Source: Polyangium mundeleinium
GTDB lineage: Bacteria; Myxococcota_A; Polyangia; Polyangiales; Polyangiaceae
Length of the DNA stretch: 64,000 nt
Direction of reading: 5' to 3'
Assembly (NCBI RefSeq): GCF_028369105.1
Contig: NZ_JAQNDO010000001.1
Span: 2,411,711-2,475,710, forward strand
The notes below the pieces were generated by a model. That model was not told where the DNA came from and searched no databases. It saw only the letters and a list, made by a program, of their open reading frames with translations. Below are positions 1 to 8,816 of the stretch, one piece after another; the first letter of the stretch is position 1, and each line of letters begins with the position of its first letter. Both the position numbers and the translations under genes were made by a program.

Positions 1-954
1 CTTCCCGCGGCCCGTGCGGAACGCCTTGCGCGCGATGACCTCGAAGCGCCGTTCGTTCGGATGAACGACGAGGGTATCAAGGACGGGACGTTCGACGACC
101 TTGTCCCCACCGTCGAAGCGTCCTCGCACGATGACCGGAAATGCAGGGATCTCGAACGAGATCACGCCCTCCTCGTGCATCCCCAGGATGGATAACAGGT
201 CCCCCGGCGCGAGCGGAACGTCGAGCTGCAAATCCGGATGCGCAGCATTGTTGTGCCGGATGTCGAAATCGATCGGCATCAGGGGTATTCGAGTTTTCTG
301 CCACGCCTCGTCGAACGTCCCGGCCCAGGTTCGACGCGGGAGCCAATGCGTCATGATGGGACCGAGGCCCACGGGCGGGTGCTTGTCTCCGGCGTCCTTG
401 TGCGGACGGAGCGGGTGCTCGATTTGTGGGGCGGGTCGATCGAGGAGGTCTCGTTTGCGCTTGGCGACGCCCACGCCGGCAGGGTTTCGCTCTTCGATGA
501 GCGTGAGGTCCTCGCTCATGCCCCCATAGGCGCGTTCGTAGACGATCGGCATGCGCTCGAAGGGAACGGCAGGTCCCACGACGACGCCGGCGACGCCCTG
601 GGTGAAGCGCCGCTCGCCGTGGACGCGGAGCTGGACCGTGCGGTCTTTCACCTTCACGACGACGTCCATTGATTCGGCGCGGCGCTTCGAGACGGCGTCG
701 CCGGTGACGATGACGTCCGCGCCGTGTTTTTCGATGCTGAGGTCCGACGGGAGCACGATGCTGCCGTTCGGGTTTTGGGCGTCGAGCGGAATGTCGTTCG
801 GGCGCAGCGGGATGGGGTCGTCCGAGGGGGCGATACGTCCGCCGGGGAGGATGTCGAACGTCGCTTTGACGACCGCGACGACGAGGGCGTGGCCGTCAGG
901 GCCGGTCGTGGGGACGTCGAGCGCGACGTAGGGGGTGGCGTTGCTGAAGCTCAT
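1..954 (-). CDS. DUF2169 domain protein (3' part cut by window edge)
   Basis: Open from an ATG at 954 (minus strand) to the window edge, 318 codons without a stop, so the C terminus is missing. The N terminus reads MSFSNATPYVALDVPTTGPD and continues into a DUF2169-like pattern: a self-description of a converted quantity (VVVAVVKATFDI), a segment with KVKDRTVQLRVHGERRF, and a conserved PxVYERAYGG stretch near residue 150. DUF2169 proteins are common in myxobacteria and often lie near type VI secretion VgrG or pentapeptide genes, where they are thought to act as accessory or adaptor proteins. No such neighbour is inside this window, so the role stays open. No signal peptide is visible. Family assignment is from recalled sequence character. 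Confidence 0.75.
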   Translation of the reverse strand, partial: MSFSNATPYVALDVPTTGPDGHALVVAVVKATFDILPGGRIAPSDDPIPLRPNDIPLDAQNPNGSIVLPSDLSIEKHGADVIVTGDAVSKRRAESMDVVVKVKDRTVQLRVHGERRFTQGVAGVVVGPAVPFERMPIVYERAYGGMSEDLTLIEERNPAGVGVAKRKRDLLDRPAPQIEHPLRPHKDAGDKHPPVGLGPIMTHWLPRRTWAGTFDEAWQKTRIPLMPIDFDIRHNNAAHPDLQLDVPLAPGDLLSILGMHEEGVISFEIPAFPVIVRGRFDGGDKVVERPVLDTLVVHPNERRFEVIARKAFRTGRGK

Positions 955-990
955 GCGCGGCGGGTCCTTGGCCCCTTCATTCTCGCACGA

Positions 991-1596
991 TCAGGGCTTT
1001 ATCGTCACCTTCGTGCCGACGGGGACGAGGGCATAGACCACGTCGACGTCTTCATTGGCGAGCCCGATGCAGCCGTCCGTCGGGCCCCATACCTGCCCGA
1101 GCCCGGTCGCGCTGGAGAGGCGGATCCACGCCCGCGCGAGCGCCACGAGCTTCCGTTTCGTCCCGTGGATGCCAATGCCGCCGCCAGGTTTGTCGATCCC
1201 ATTCTTCTTCGCCCGCGCGAGGTCGACGGGCTCCGGATAGGAGATCCCGAGGAATCGATGAAATCGCTCGCTCTCCGATTTGCTCGTGATGCGATAGGCC
1301 CCCTCGGGCGTGCGCTCGTCCCCCTCGCGCTCCTTCTGCCCGACGGGCTGCGCCCCGAACGTGGCCGAGAAGGTACGGAACAGCTTTCCGCCGCAGTGCA
1401 GATCGAGCGCGGCGTCCTTCTTGCGGATGACGATCTCGGGCTTCTCGCAGGAGGCGGGCTTCGCGAGGCTCGAAGGCGGCAGGAAAAGCACGAGGAGGGC
1501 GACCGCCGCGAGGACGAGGGCGGCGAGGAGGATCGGGCGTTTCGCGAGGGGGCGGGGGCGAGGCATGGGGCGGAGTCCCATCTTGCCACACGTCAC
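991..1596 (-). CDS. L,D-transpeptidase (YkuD/ErfK family), membrane anchored
   Basis: A 201-residue protein with a hydrophobic N-terminal segment (about residues 22-42, ILLAALVLAAVALLVLFLP), consistent with a signal anchor that places the domain outside the inner membrane. The catalytic YkuD block is visible near the C terminus: IGIHGT, then GPTDGCIGL, which carries the expected nucleophile Cys in a GC[IV] context and the upstream His. Such enzymes make 3-3 peptidoglycan cross-links or attach proteins to peptidoglycan. The start at 1596 overlaps the stop of the upstream PfkB gene in an ATGA arrangement, which argues for translational coupling. Internal ATGs at 1581 and 1566 are alternatives and would leave the anchor intact. 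Confidence 0.85.
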   Translation of the reverse strand: MTCGKMGLRPMPRPRPLAKRPILLAALVLAAVALLVLFLPPSSLAKPASCEKPEIVIRKKDAALDLHCGGKLFRTFSATFGAQPVGQKEREGDERTPEGAYRITSKSESERFHRFLGISYPEPVDLARAKKNGIDKPGGGIGIHGTKRKLVALARAWIRLSSATGLGQVWGPTDGCIGLANEDVDVVYALVPVGTKVTIKP

Positions 1597-2477
1597 CCGT
1601 GCGCGCCGCCGCGAAAGGGGTTCTCCTGCATATACGCGAGCACCACGTCGCGGCTCGGAATTCCGGCCACCCCGACGGCCTCGACGCCGAACGAGGCGGT
1701 GACATTGGCGAAGCGCGCCGCTTCCACCGGATCACCGGTCTCCTGGAAACGAATCATGAAGGCCGTCGCGAAGACGTCTCCGGCGCCGGTGGGGTCGATC
1801 TCCCGGGCTGGGCGGGGCGGGATTCGCGTCACGGAGATCGACCCGTCGTCGCGGCGTCGGTACAGCGTGCTCCCGTCCCGGTATTCGGTGACGACCACGA
1901 GGGGCACCTGCGCGACGATCGGGTCGAGGCGGCGGAGATCCGCGTTGATGTCTTCGAGCGAGAGCACGACGGCATCCACGTGCGGGAGAATCTCGGGCGC
2001 GCTCTCCCATGGTTTGCCATGGACGCGTCCACTTTCGTCGAAGCGCCGCATCCATCCCTGGGGCGTGGCCACGACCAGCGTTTCCTCGGCGAGGACGTGG
2101 GCCACGTCGGGGGTGATCTCGTCGGCAATGGGCCCGAGTAGCGCGGCCCGCGGTCGGCGCAACGAGGGATCGATATCAGCGGCGGTGATCGGGCGCGCGC
2201 GCATGCTGCAATGCTGGATGCGGCCCGCCTCGGTATAGGTATTGACGAAGGTGGTCGTGGCCTCCGAGGGGAGGACGTGGAGCTCGACCTCGCGCGGCAG
2301 CTCGGAGACGTCGAGGCCCGGCGCCGCCGCGGTGACGATCGTGGGTCTACGCCCGAGCCTCACGGACGTGACGGCGGCAAAACTCACCGTGCCGCCGAGA
2401 CGGTAGCCGTCGTTCGGATCGGTGCTGAGCAGATCCCGGGCGACGTGTCCGATGAGCAGGATGTCCGGCGCGGCCAT
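1593..2477 (-). CDS. PfkB-family carbohydrate/nucleoside kinase
   Basis: Ribokinase-fold sugar kinase of 294 residues from the ATG at 2477 (MAAPDILLIGHVARDLL); an upstream in-frame start at 2501 exists but adds only a poorly conserved stretch. The N-terminal GG motif region (YRLGGTVSFAAVTSVRLG) and the C-terminal signature DPTGAGDVFATAF, with the catalytic Asp in GAGD, are both present. The C-terminal part FANVTASFGVEAVGVAGIP is typical of the family. The substrate cannot be told from the sequence. It overlaps the downstream L,D-transpeptidase by four bases, so the two are probably co-transcribed. Confidence 0.85.
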   Translation of the reverse strand: MAAPDILLIGHVARDLLSTDPNDGYRLGGTVSFAAVTSVRLGRRPTIVTAAAPGLDVSELPREVELHVLPSEATTTFVNTYTEAGRIQHCSMRARPITAADIDPSLRRPRAALLGPIADEITPDVAHVLAEETLVVATPQGWMRRFDESGRVHGKPWESAPEILPHVDAVVLSLEDINADLRRLDPIVAQVPLVVVTEYRDGSTLYRRRDDGSISVTRIPPRPAREIDPTGAGDVFATAFMIRFQETGDPVEAARFANVTASFGVEAVGVAGIPSRDVVLAYMQENPFRGGAHG

Positions 2478-2641
2478 TTCTTCGACCCTCCCCGCGAGCA
2501 TAGCACCTCGGGGCGCGAGCCACGTACCCCGCCGGCGGACGCCACGAGTTCGCTCGCCGGTGCGTGAAAGGATTTCGTGCTAGACGTGCGACGGGGCGGA
2601 CGAGCGTACGGATGTGGGAGAGCCGAATGCGGTGCGTGACC

Positions 2642-3409
2642 TCAAGGCGCAGGGCTTTCGACCCGGAGGCAGCGTAGGCCGATGGGTTGACCATTCCCGA
2701 GGTAAAGCTCGTTCATCGCGGCGCCGGAGACGGGGAGCGGCACGACGTGGTCCGTCTCCGGCGCGAGGTTCCCCAGCGCGAGCGCGCCGTCGTCGGCGCG
2801 CACGTAGACGTCGAGCGAATAATAGAAGTGGAGCGGGAACGAATCCTGGCCCTGCTGGGCCGCGAGCGTCGCCTCGAAGAACGCGAAGTCGCTCTCCTCG
2901 AACGCGCTGACGTCGGCCTCGGTGGGCATGCGCCAGTCTGCGCCGAGCTTCGCTGCGCACACGTCGACGTCATCGACGTGCTGCGGGACCCAATAAGGTT
3001 TGGCGCCGTAATCTTCGTACGCGCAGCGCGCCACTTCGTCGTAATTGGCGGCGATTTCGGCCTGCGTGAGGGGCGGCCCGCCCGGGACCTGCTGCTTGAT
3101 GGCCGGGTGCGTGGGCGCGCAGAGCGGCACGAGCTCCTCGAAGGTGTACACGTCGTCGAGGAGCGCGGCGCGCTCGGCCTCGGAGAGCGCGGGATACACG
3201 CTCGCATCCTGGAACATCTGAAAGACACGCGCGTCGGGGAAGAGCGGGGCCGAGAGCTCGATGCCCGGCGCCCCCGCGTTTCCGGTGGCGATCGCTCCGG
3301 CGTACTGAAGTCCGGGCTGGAAAGCTTCATTTTGCTGCTGCGGAGCCCCCGGGCCTTCCGCGCAGCCGGCGACCAGCACGAACAGCGAGAACAAGAATCC
3401 TCTTCGCAT
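2642..3409 (-). CDS. Putative lipoprotein of unknown function, end of chemosensory operon
   Basis: A 255-residue protein with a clear lipoprotein signal: MRRGFLFSLFVLVAGC, with the lipobox Cys at residue 16. The mature part is acidic and Cys-containing, with segments such as ADWRMPTEADVSAFEESDF and a C-terminal IGLRCLRV that recall the DUF1566 or formylglycine-like fold of surface proteins, but the match is too weak to name. It lies 12 bases after the DisA_N-like gene on the same strand, so it may be the last cistron of the chemosensory operon. An outer-membrane or periplasmic location is inferred from the lipobox only. Confidence 0.7.
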   Translation of the reverse strand: MRRGFLFSLFVLVAGCAEGPGAPQQQNEAFQPGLQYAGAIATGNAGAPGIELSAPLFPDARVFQMFQDASVYPALSEAERAALLDDVYTFEELVPLCAPTHPAIKQQVPGGPPLTQAEIAANYDEVARCAYEDYGAKPYWVPQHVDDVDVCAAKLGADWRMPTEADVSAFEESDFAFFEATLAAQQGQDSFPLHFYYSLDVYVRADDGALALGNLAPETDHVVPLPVSGAAMNELYLGNGQPIGLRCLRVESPAP

Positions 3410-3421
3410 GACGTACCTCCC

Positions 3422-4528
3422 TCACTCGTACAACGTGACCCTTCCATCCCGATTGCGCACGCATTTGATCGAGCCATCCTGCGAGCAAACAAAAGCCGCT
3501 CCGCGAGGGTACGCCGCGCAGAAGCGGAACGCGGATCGATGCCGCGTGCCGTAGGCCTCGACGCTCCGGGACGTGCCGTCCGGCAGGAAGATCGTTTCGA
3601 GCTCGGTCTGCGCGAGCACCTCGACGCCGAATCCGAGCACTCGATATCGGTCCGTGAGGAGCAGCGCTCCGTCCACCGCCGTGAGGCCGGGCAGCCGTTC
3701 GAGCAGGCGGCGCGCCTTGTCCTCCGCATACTGGAACTCCATGGCGCCTCGGCCTGGGGAATCCTCGTCGAACTGGAAGACTGATTTTCGCAGGAGCGGC
3801 CAGACCGAATCATCCTGGCACTGATATTTGATTTTGACGAGCTGTCGCCAGGAGAGGGACTTGCATTCACGATCGGGGATGACGAGGACCGTGCCCCCGT
3901 GCCCGAGTTTGCGGATCGTCGAGAGGATATCGTGCAGGTGCGCCGGGTAATTCACCTGGGGAGACCAGGTTCTCCCGCGCCAGTTGACGCCGTCCCATAA
4001 CGCGTCGGTCGCCTCGGCGAGCGCCTCGATCACGGATTGAAAGACGCCGAGCCGCTCGCCCTCCTCGAAGATGCGCCCGTCTTCCAGGGCCACGAGGCTG
4101 CGCATGTTGCGCCCCACGGAGAGCTTCCCGGGCGCCATCACGGAGACGGTGAGCTGCATGTCCGCGCCATTGCAGAATCCCCAGATGAGCGGCTCCTCCC
4201 CGCGTGGATCGACGGTCAGCATGACCTTGGCCGCGTCCGCGGCCGGCGCGAGGCGCATGATTTCATGCGGCGTGAAGATCCTCGGCGGGTCGATCCGGAG
4301 GGGGTGATCGATCTCCGTTTCGCGCAGGTCGGGGCTGCAAACGACGGCGCGGAACTGGGTGCCGCGGCGCTCGTCCGCCGTGTAGCTCGCGTGGTATGCG
4401 ACTTCGAGCAGGAGCGCGAGCTTGTCGTCGCTCGGGAGCGCCGGAGGCTCGCTTTCTTGTCGCGCCCATTCGTACCAGCGCGCCTTCAGCGGCGCGATCA
4501 TGTCTCGGGGATATTTGAACGAGGTCAT
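3422..4528 (-). CDS. DisA_N-like (DACNV-type sensor) domain protein
   Basis: A 368-residue protein from ATG 4528 (MTSFKYPRDMIAPLKARWYE); longer versions would run into cheB. The C-terminal 150 residues resemble a diadenylate cyclase (DisA_N) domain: GGTVLVIPD, then VDGALLLTDRYRVLGFGVEV, then GTRHRSAFRFCAAYPRGAAFVCSQDG. These carry the DGA and RHR signatures of the DAC fold. DAC relatives of this layout have been annotated as probable sensor domains (DACNV). The N-terminal half (EIMRLAPAADAAKVMLTVDPRG) is family specific. It follows cheB by 70 bases on the same strand, so it may supply a nucleotide-sensing or signalling output to the chemosensory system. Whether it makes c-di-AMP is not decidable here. 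Confidence 0.7.
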   Translation of the reverse strand: MTSFKYPRDMIAPLKARWYEWARQESEPPALPSDDKLALLLEVAYHASYTADERRGTQFRAVVCSPDLRETEIDHPLRIDPPRIFTPHEIMRLAPAADAAKVMLTVDPRGEEPLIWGFCNGADMQLTVSVMAPGKLSVGRNMRSLVALEDGRIFEEGERLGVFQSVIEALAEATDALWDGVNWRGRTWSPQVNYPAHLHDILSTIRKLGHGGTVLVIPDRECKSLSWRQLVKIKYQCQDDSVWPLLRKSVFQFDEDSPGRGAMEFQYAEDKARRLLERLPGLTAVDGALLLTDRYRVLGFGVEVLAQTELETIFLPDGTSRSVEAYGTRHRSAFRFCAAYPRGAAFVCSQDGSIKCVRNRDGRVTLYE

Positions 4529-4598
4529 CAAAGCGCAGGCTCGTCGTCCGATGAGACGGCGGTCGCGGTCGCATGTCAAGCAAGCCGAACGCGCGGGC

Positions 4599-5618
4599 TC
4601 AGGCAGCGTGCCACACGAGCAGGTCGCCCATCTTGTCGATCGGCGCCTCTCCCAGCGCGAGGCCCGCCTCGCGAACACACCGCGGCATGCCGTAGACCAC
4701 ACAAGACGATTCCGCTTCGACGAGGAGCCTCCCGCCGGCCGCGTGAATGGCGCGCGCGCCTTCGAGGCCGTCGTCGCCCATTCCCGTCAGCACGACGCCC
4801 AGCACGCCGGCCCCGAATCCCTCGGCGGCGCTGCGGAAAAGGAGATCCACCGAGGGGCGGTGTAACCCCCCGACGTAGCCCGTTTCGAGGCGCGCGTAGG
4901 GGCGCTCCGCCCGGCGCTCGACCCGCAGGTTCGTTCCTCCACGCGCCAGAACCACGAGGCCGGGAGCGAGCTCCTGGTCGTCGAGAGCTTCCTGGACCGA
5001 GACCGCGCTCGCTTCGTTGATTCGACGGGCGAGGGCCGCCGTATATCCCGGCGGGATATGCAGGGCCGCGACGACGGGGACCGGAAAATCACGCGGCAAC
5101 GAGGTGAACAGGCGCGTGAGCGCCTGCGGGCCGCCCGTGGAGGCCCCGACGACGACGAGGCTCGTCCTGTGGATGGGCCGCGCGGCCGGCGTTTCGCGCG
5201 GATGCTCCGCGCCCCGCCGGAGAGCGGCCGCCGCGAGGACCCGGACCACGAGCTCGTTCGAGACCTCGTACAGCCGATCGGTCGCGAGCGAGGTGGGCTT
5301 CTGGACGAGGTCGACCGCCCCGTACGCGAGCGCCTTTTGGCCAAGCTCGCTCTGCGCGTCCGAGATGCTGACCGCCACGACCGCGGGCGCGCCTGTCGTG
5401 GGGAGCGCGCGTAAGACGCCGATGCCGTCGAGGTTCGGCATCACGAGATCGAGGACGACGACGTCGGGCCGGTGCTCGGCGATCTTTTCGAGCGCGTCGA
5501 GGCCGTCCCGCGCGATATCGACCACCTCGAGGCCCGGCTGCTTGCTCAGGACCTCCCGCAAAACCTTGCGCGCGAAAGCCGAATCATCGACGACGAGCAC
5601 CCGGATTGGCCGTTCCAT
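4599..5618 (-). CDS. cheB: Chemotaxis response regulator protein-glutamate methylesterase CheB
   Basis: 339 residues with the classical two-domain order. An N-terminal receiver domain (residues about 5-120) has VVDDS, the phospho-acceptor Asp in VVLDLVMPNLDG and the K of LVQKP. The C-terminal methylesterase domain (about 155-339) has the catalytic Ser in GASTGGP, the His in AALHIPPGYT and the Asp in TGMGDDG. It removes methyl groups from, or deamidates, receptor Gln/Glu and balances CheR, encoded directly upstream (gap of 10 bases). It is soluble. Phosphorylation by the CheA of the same operon is the expected control. Confidence 0.95.
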   Translation of the reverse strand: MERPIRVLVVDDSAFARKVLREVLSKQPGLEVVDIARDGLDALEKIAEHRPDVVVLDLVMPNLDGIGVLRALPTTGAPAVVAVSISDAQSELGQKALAYGAVDLVQKPTSLATDRLYEVSNELVVRVLAAAALRRGAEHPRETPAARPIHRTSLVVVGASTGGPQALTRLFTSLPRDFPVPVVAALHIPPGYTAALARRINEASAVSVQEALDDQELAPGLVVLARGGTNLRVERRAERPYARLETGYVGGLHRPSVDLLFRSAAEGFGAGVLGVVLTGMGDDGLEGARAIHAAGGRLLVEAESSCVVYGMPRCVREAGLALGEAPIDKMGDLLVWHAA

Positions 5619-5628
5619 GCGTGCGCTC

Positions 5629-6459
5629 TCAGCCCGCCTTTCGGTAGACGAAGGCCCCGCCCCGCTCCTCGCATCGGAGCGCGGTGCCGAGCCGCAAGAG
5701 CGACTCTGACACCCCCACGAGCAGGGTGCCGCTGGGCACGAGGGCCCCCGTGAGCATGTCGATCACGCGTCGTGCTGTCGAGTCCTGGAAGTAAATGAGC
5801 ACATTGCGACAAACGATGACATCGAAAAAACCGAGTTTTCCGATGGAATCACTGTCGAGCAAATTGATGCGCCGGAAATCGACGGTTCTGCGGATTTCCT
5901 CGCTCACCACGATGCGCTCGCCGTTCTTCTGCAGGAAGCGCCAGGCGAAGGGCGGGACCTTCACCTGGCTGCGCAGCGCCCGGGGCCCGTAATCACCCGC
6001 GCGCGCCGCCGCGAGAGAGCGCGTGCTCAGGTCGCTCGCCACGATCTCCACCCGATCGAGCAGGCCACGATCGGCGAGACACATGGCAATGCTGTACGGC
6101 TCCTCCCCGGTCGCACACGCGGCCGACCAGATACGCGGCCTGCGCGGGCTGCCGGCCTCGACGAGGGGCACCAGCACGTCACGCACGAGGGCCTCGAGCT
6201 GATCGAGCTCGCGGAAGAGATAGGTCTCGCCGACGACGAGGACGTCGGCCAGCGCGTCGAGCTCGGCCGGACCGGCGGGGTCGTAACGCAGATAGTAGTA
6301 GTAATCGAGGAGCGAATCGAAGCCCGCCTCGACGGCGCGCAGCGCGACCTTGTCGCCGAGCAGATCCTTGTCGAGCGGCCCATAATGGATGCCGAGCTTT
6401 TCCTCGATCAACGCGCCGAGGATGGCGAAGACCTGGGGGGACATCGGCAAGCCGTTCAT
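5629..6459 (-). CDS. cheR: Chemotaxis protein methyltransferase CheR
   Basis: 276 residues starting at the ATG at 6459, whose first bases overlap the stop of the HEAT-repeat gene (ATGA). The SAM-binding core is visible: RIWSAACATGEEPYSIAM (motif I region), then IVASDLSTRSLAAARAGDYG, then FFDVIVCRNVLIYF and a C-terminal LRCEERGGAFVYRK. The N-terminal helical domain carries YYYYLRYDPAGPAELDALADVLVVGETYLFRE. It methylates glutamates on the soluble MCP encoded upstream. The partner receptor lacks an obvious C-terminal NWETF-type tether, so docking is expected to be direct. Confidence 0.95.
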   Translation of the reverse strand: MNGLPMSPQVFAILGALIEEKLGIHYGPLDKDLLGDKVALRAVEAGFDSLLDYYYYLRYDPAGPAELDALADVLVVGETYLFRELDQLEALVRDVLVPLVEAGSPRRPRIWSAACATGEEPYSIAMCLADRGLLDRVEIVASDLSTRSLAAARAGDYGPRALRSQVKVPPFAWRFLQKNGERIVVSEEIRRTVDFRRINLLDSDSIGKLGFFDVIVCRNVLIYFQDSTARRVIDMLTGALVPSGTLLVGVSESLLRLGTALRCEERGGAFVYRKAG

Positions 6460-8816
6460 GCGGCCCATTGCGCCACGACGAGGGAGCACACCCGTCGGAC
6501 CTCGGGATCCGGATCCACGCGCGCCGCCTGTTCGAGCGCAGCGTGGGCCTGCCACGTGCCGAGCGCAGCGAGCGTGGTCGCAGCCGCCTTGCGAGCCGCC
6601 GGGTTCGGGAGGCCGAGCGCCGCCAAGAGCGCCTCGTTCGCGCTCTCGCGGCGCATCCGCGCCAGCGCCGAGGCGAGCTGCGCCGAGAGCTCGTCGTCCG
6701 CCGTCACGAGCGCATCGAGGATGCCCTCGATCCGGCCCGGCAAGGGCGCGCAGAGCGCGGTGAAGGCGCGCGTCATCGCCGGGTTCGCGGCGTAGAGGCC
6801 GACGAGCGCACGTGTGGCCTCGACCCCGGGCCGCTGCGCGAGGATGCCCATGGCCGTCGCGGCGACGCTCTCGTCGCCGTCCCCCGCCGCCCGCACGAGC
6901 GCGGGCAGGACCTCGGGCGAAGGCAGGCCTGCGATCGCCGAGACGGCCACGATCCGGGTCGCGGCGTCGGGCGAGGCCAGCCCGGCCAGGAGGTGCGGGA
7001 TCAACTCCGGCCGCCCCGTGAGGCCGAGGCCGATGAGGGCCGCGCGCTGCACGTCCGGATCCCGCTCCTCGGCGGCCTTCTGCAGCGCAGTGACGGCGAC
7101 CTCGCCCCGCAGGTGCGCGAGCGCCTCGACCGCCCCCACCCGCACGTGCCCGGCCTCGTCGTCGAGCAGCGCGGCGATCCGTGGGGCCGACGCCTCGTTC
7201 CCGAGCCGCCCGAGCGACTTGCACGCGAAGTAGCGGACCCAGGCATCCGCATCCCCGAGCGCGTCCATGAGGCAAGCGACGACACGAGGCGTGGCGGTCG
7301 ATTGCCCCAGGGCGCGCACGGCCGCGGCGCGCGCCCGCGCGTCGGGCCCGCTCGCCAGCGCAAACAGGGCGTCGAGGGCCGAGGGCGCGTCGAGGTAGGG
7401 CAGCCCAGCGATGGCAACCTCCCGAACACGCGCATCCGCATCGGTCAGCGCGTCGAGGAACACCGGCAATGCAGCGTCATAACCGAAATAACCGAGGATG
7501 CGCAACGCTGCCCGGCGGACGCCGGGGTGCTCGCTTCGAGCGGCCTCCAGCGCGAGCGCCTCGGTGTCCGCGCTGCCGAGCGACTGGATCGCCGAGCTCG
7601 CCGCGTGCACGACGCGGCCGTTCGGGTCCGCGAGGAGCGGAAAGAGCATGCGGACCGCGGAAGGATCGCCGATTCGAGCGAGCGTGTCGCACGCCGCGGC
7701 GCGCACCTCGGGGGCCTCGTCACCAAGGCAGCGGACCACCTCCGCCATCGCGGCGCTGCTCGTGACGAGCGGCAGGAGGAGCAGCCGCCGAGGACCGTCG
7801 CCGTCGCGCAGCGCATCGAGCACGCGCGCATCCGAGCTCTGACCCAGCTCGAGGAGCGCGGCGGCGGCCGCGGCCGCCACGGCGGACGGGCCATCGAGCA
7901 TCGCCCGCAGATCCGGGATCGCGGCGTCGCTCCCCAGCGCCGAAAGCGCCGCGCAGATCGCAATCTGCTCGGCCTGCCCCGCGCCGCGCAGGCCCTGGAC
8001 GAACCGGCGCACGGTCGCCGGCACGGACACCGAACGGCGCAACGTCTCGTCGATCGGCGCGACCACGCCGTAGAGCTCCGCGTGCCTCTCGCGTAGCTCC
8101 GCGAGCGCGAGGGCCACGGCGCGGACGATCGCGTCGCCGGGCCGCGCGAGCAGACGCACGAGCGGCGCGACGGCGGCCCGGTTGCCAGTGCGGCCGAGCG
8201 CACGCGCCGCTTCGAGCATGTACCGCATGTCGAGCAGCAGATCGGCGAGCGGCTCCACGGCGCGCGGATCGCCGCTGCGCCCGAGCACGTCGATGGCCGG
8301 GAAGGTGCGGAAGAAGTTGCCCCCTGTCACGACCCGCACGAGCGACTCGACCACCCGCCTGCCCCCGATGCGCCCGAGCGCCTCGATCGCCGCGACGGCC
8401 ACGTTGTCGTCGGGATGCGAGACAAGCTCGGAGAGCCTGCGCAGGGCGGCCGTGCTCTTGCGACGGCCGAGGATCTGCGCCGCGTCCGCCAGGACCGCGG
8501 GGGAGTCGGCGTTGGCGAGCCCGAGCACCGCGGGGTCGGCGCTCCCGGTCGAGGCCGAGAGGGCGTCGACGGTCGCCGCGATGCGCGCCTCGTTGTCGCG
8601 TCGCTCGCGCAGGGCGAGGCAGAGCGGCTCCACCGCGACGTCGCCCATCGCGGCGAGCGAGGCGACCACCTTGCGCCTGACGGTCCAGCTCGGGTCGGCG
8701 AGCATCTCGACGAGCGCCGGCACGCTGGACGCGCCCACCGCCTCGAGCGCGTGGATCGCCTCGATGCGTTGCTTTTCCGCTTCCGAGAACGTGAAGCCCC
8801 CCGGAGACGTGCTCAT
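6456..8816 (-). CDS. HEAT-repeat protein embedded in the chemosensory operon
   Basis: 786 residues from ATG 8816, which overlaps the mcp stop as ATGA. Almost the whole protein is made of PBS-lyase/HEAT units of about 30 residues, such as [27 protein letters not shown] and [28 protein letters not shown] estimate more than 20 units between residues 30 and 780. There is no signal peptide or membrane segment. A HEAT-repeat protein (Cpc7) is a known output partner of CheY in the Che7 system of Myxococcus xanthus, so this one may likewise be a protein-protein scaffold acted on by the operon's CheY. That functional link is inference from the family and gene position. Confidence 0.88.
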   Translation of the reverse strand: MSTSPGGFTFSEAEKQRIEAIHALEAVGASSVPALVEMLADPSWTVRRKVVASLAAMGDVAVEPLCLALRERRDNEARIAATVDALSASTGSADPAVLGLANADSPAVLADAAQILGRRKSTAALRRLSELVSHPDDNVAVAAIEALGRIGGRRVVESLVRVVTGGNFFRTFPAIDVLGRSGDPRAVEPLADLLLDMRYMLEAARALGRTGNRAAVAPLVRLLARPGDAIVRAVALALAELRERHAELYGVVAPIDETLRRSVSVPATVRRFVQGLRGAGQAEQIAICAALSALGSDAAIPDLRAMLDGPSAVAAAAAAALLELGQSSDARVLDALRDGDGPRRLLLLPLVTSSAAMAEVVRCLGDEAPEVRAAACDTLARIGDPSAVRMLFPLLADPNGRVVHAASSAIQSLGSADTEALALEAARSEHPGVRRAALRILGYFGYDAALPVFLDALTDADARVREVAIAGLPYLDAPSALDALFALASGPDARARAAAVRALGQSTATPRVVACLMDALGDADAWVRYFACKSLGRLGNEASAPRIAALLDDEAGHVRVGAVEALAHLRGEVAVTALQKAAEERDPDVQRAALIGLGLTGRPELIPHLLAGLASPDAATRIVAVSAIAGLPSPEVLPALVRAAGDGDESVAATAMGILAQRPGVEATRALVGLYAANPAMTRAFTALCAPLPGRIEGILDALVTADDELSAQLASALARMRRESANEALLAALGLPNPAARKAAATTLAALGTWQAHAALEQAARVDPDPEVRRVCSLVVAQWAA

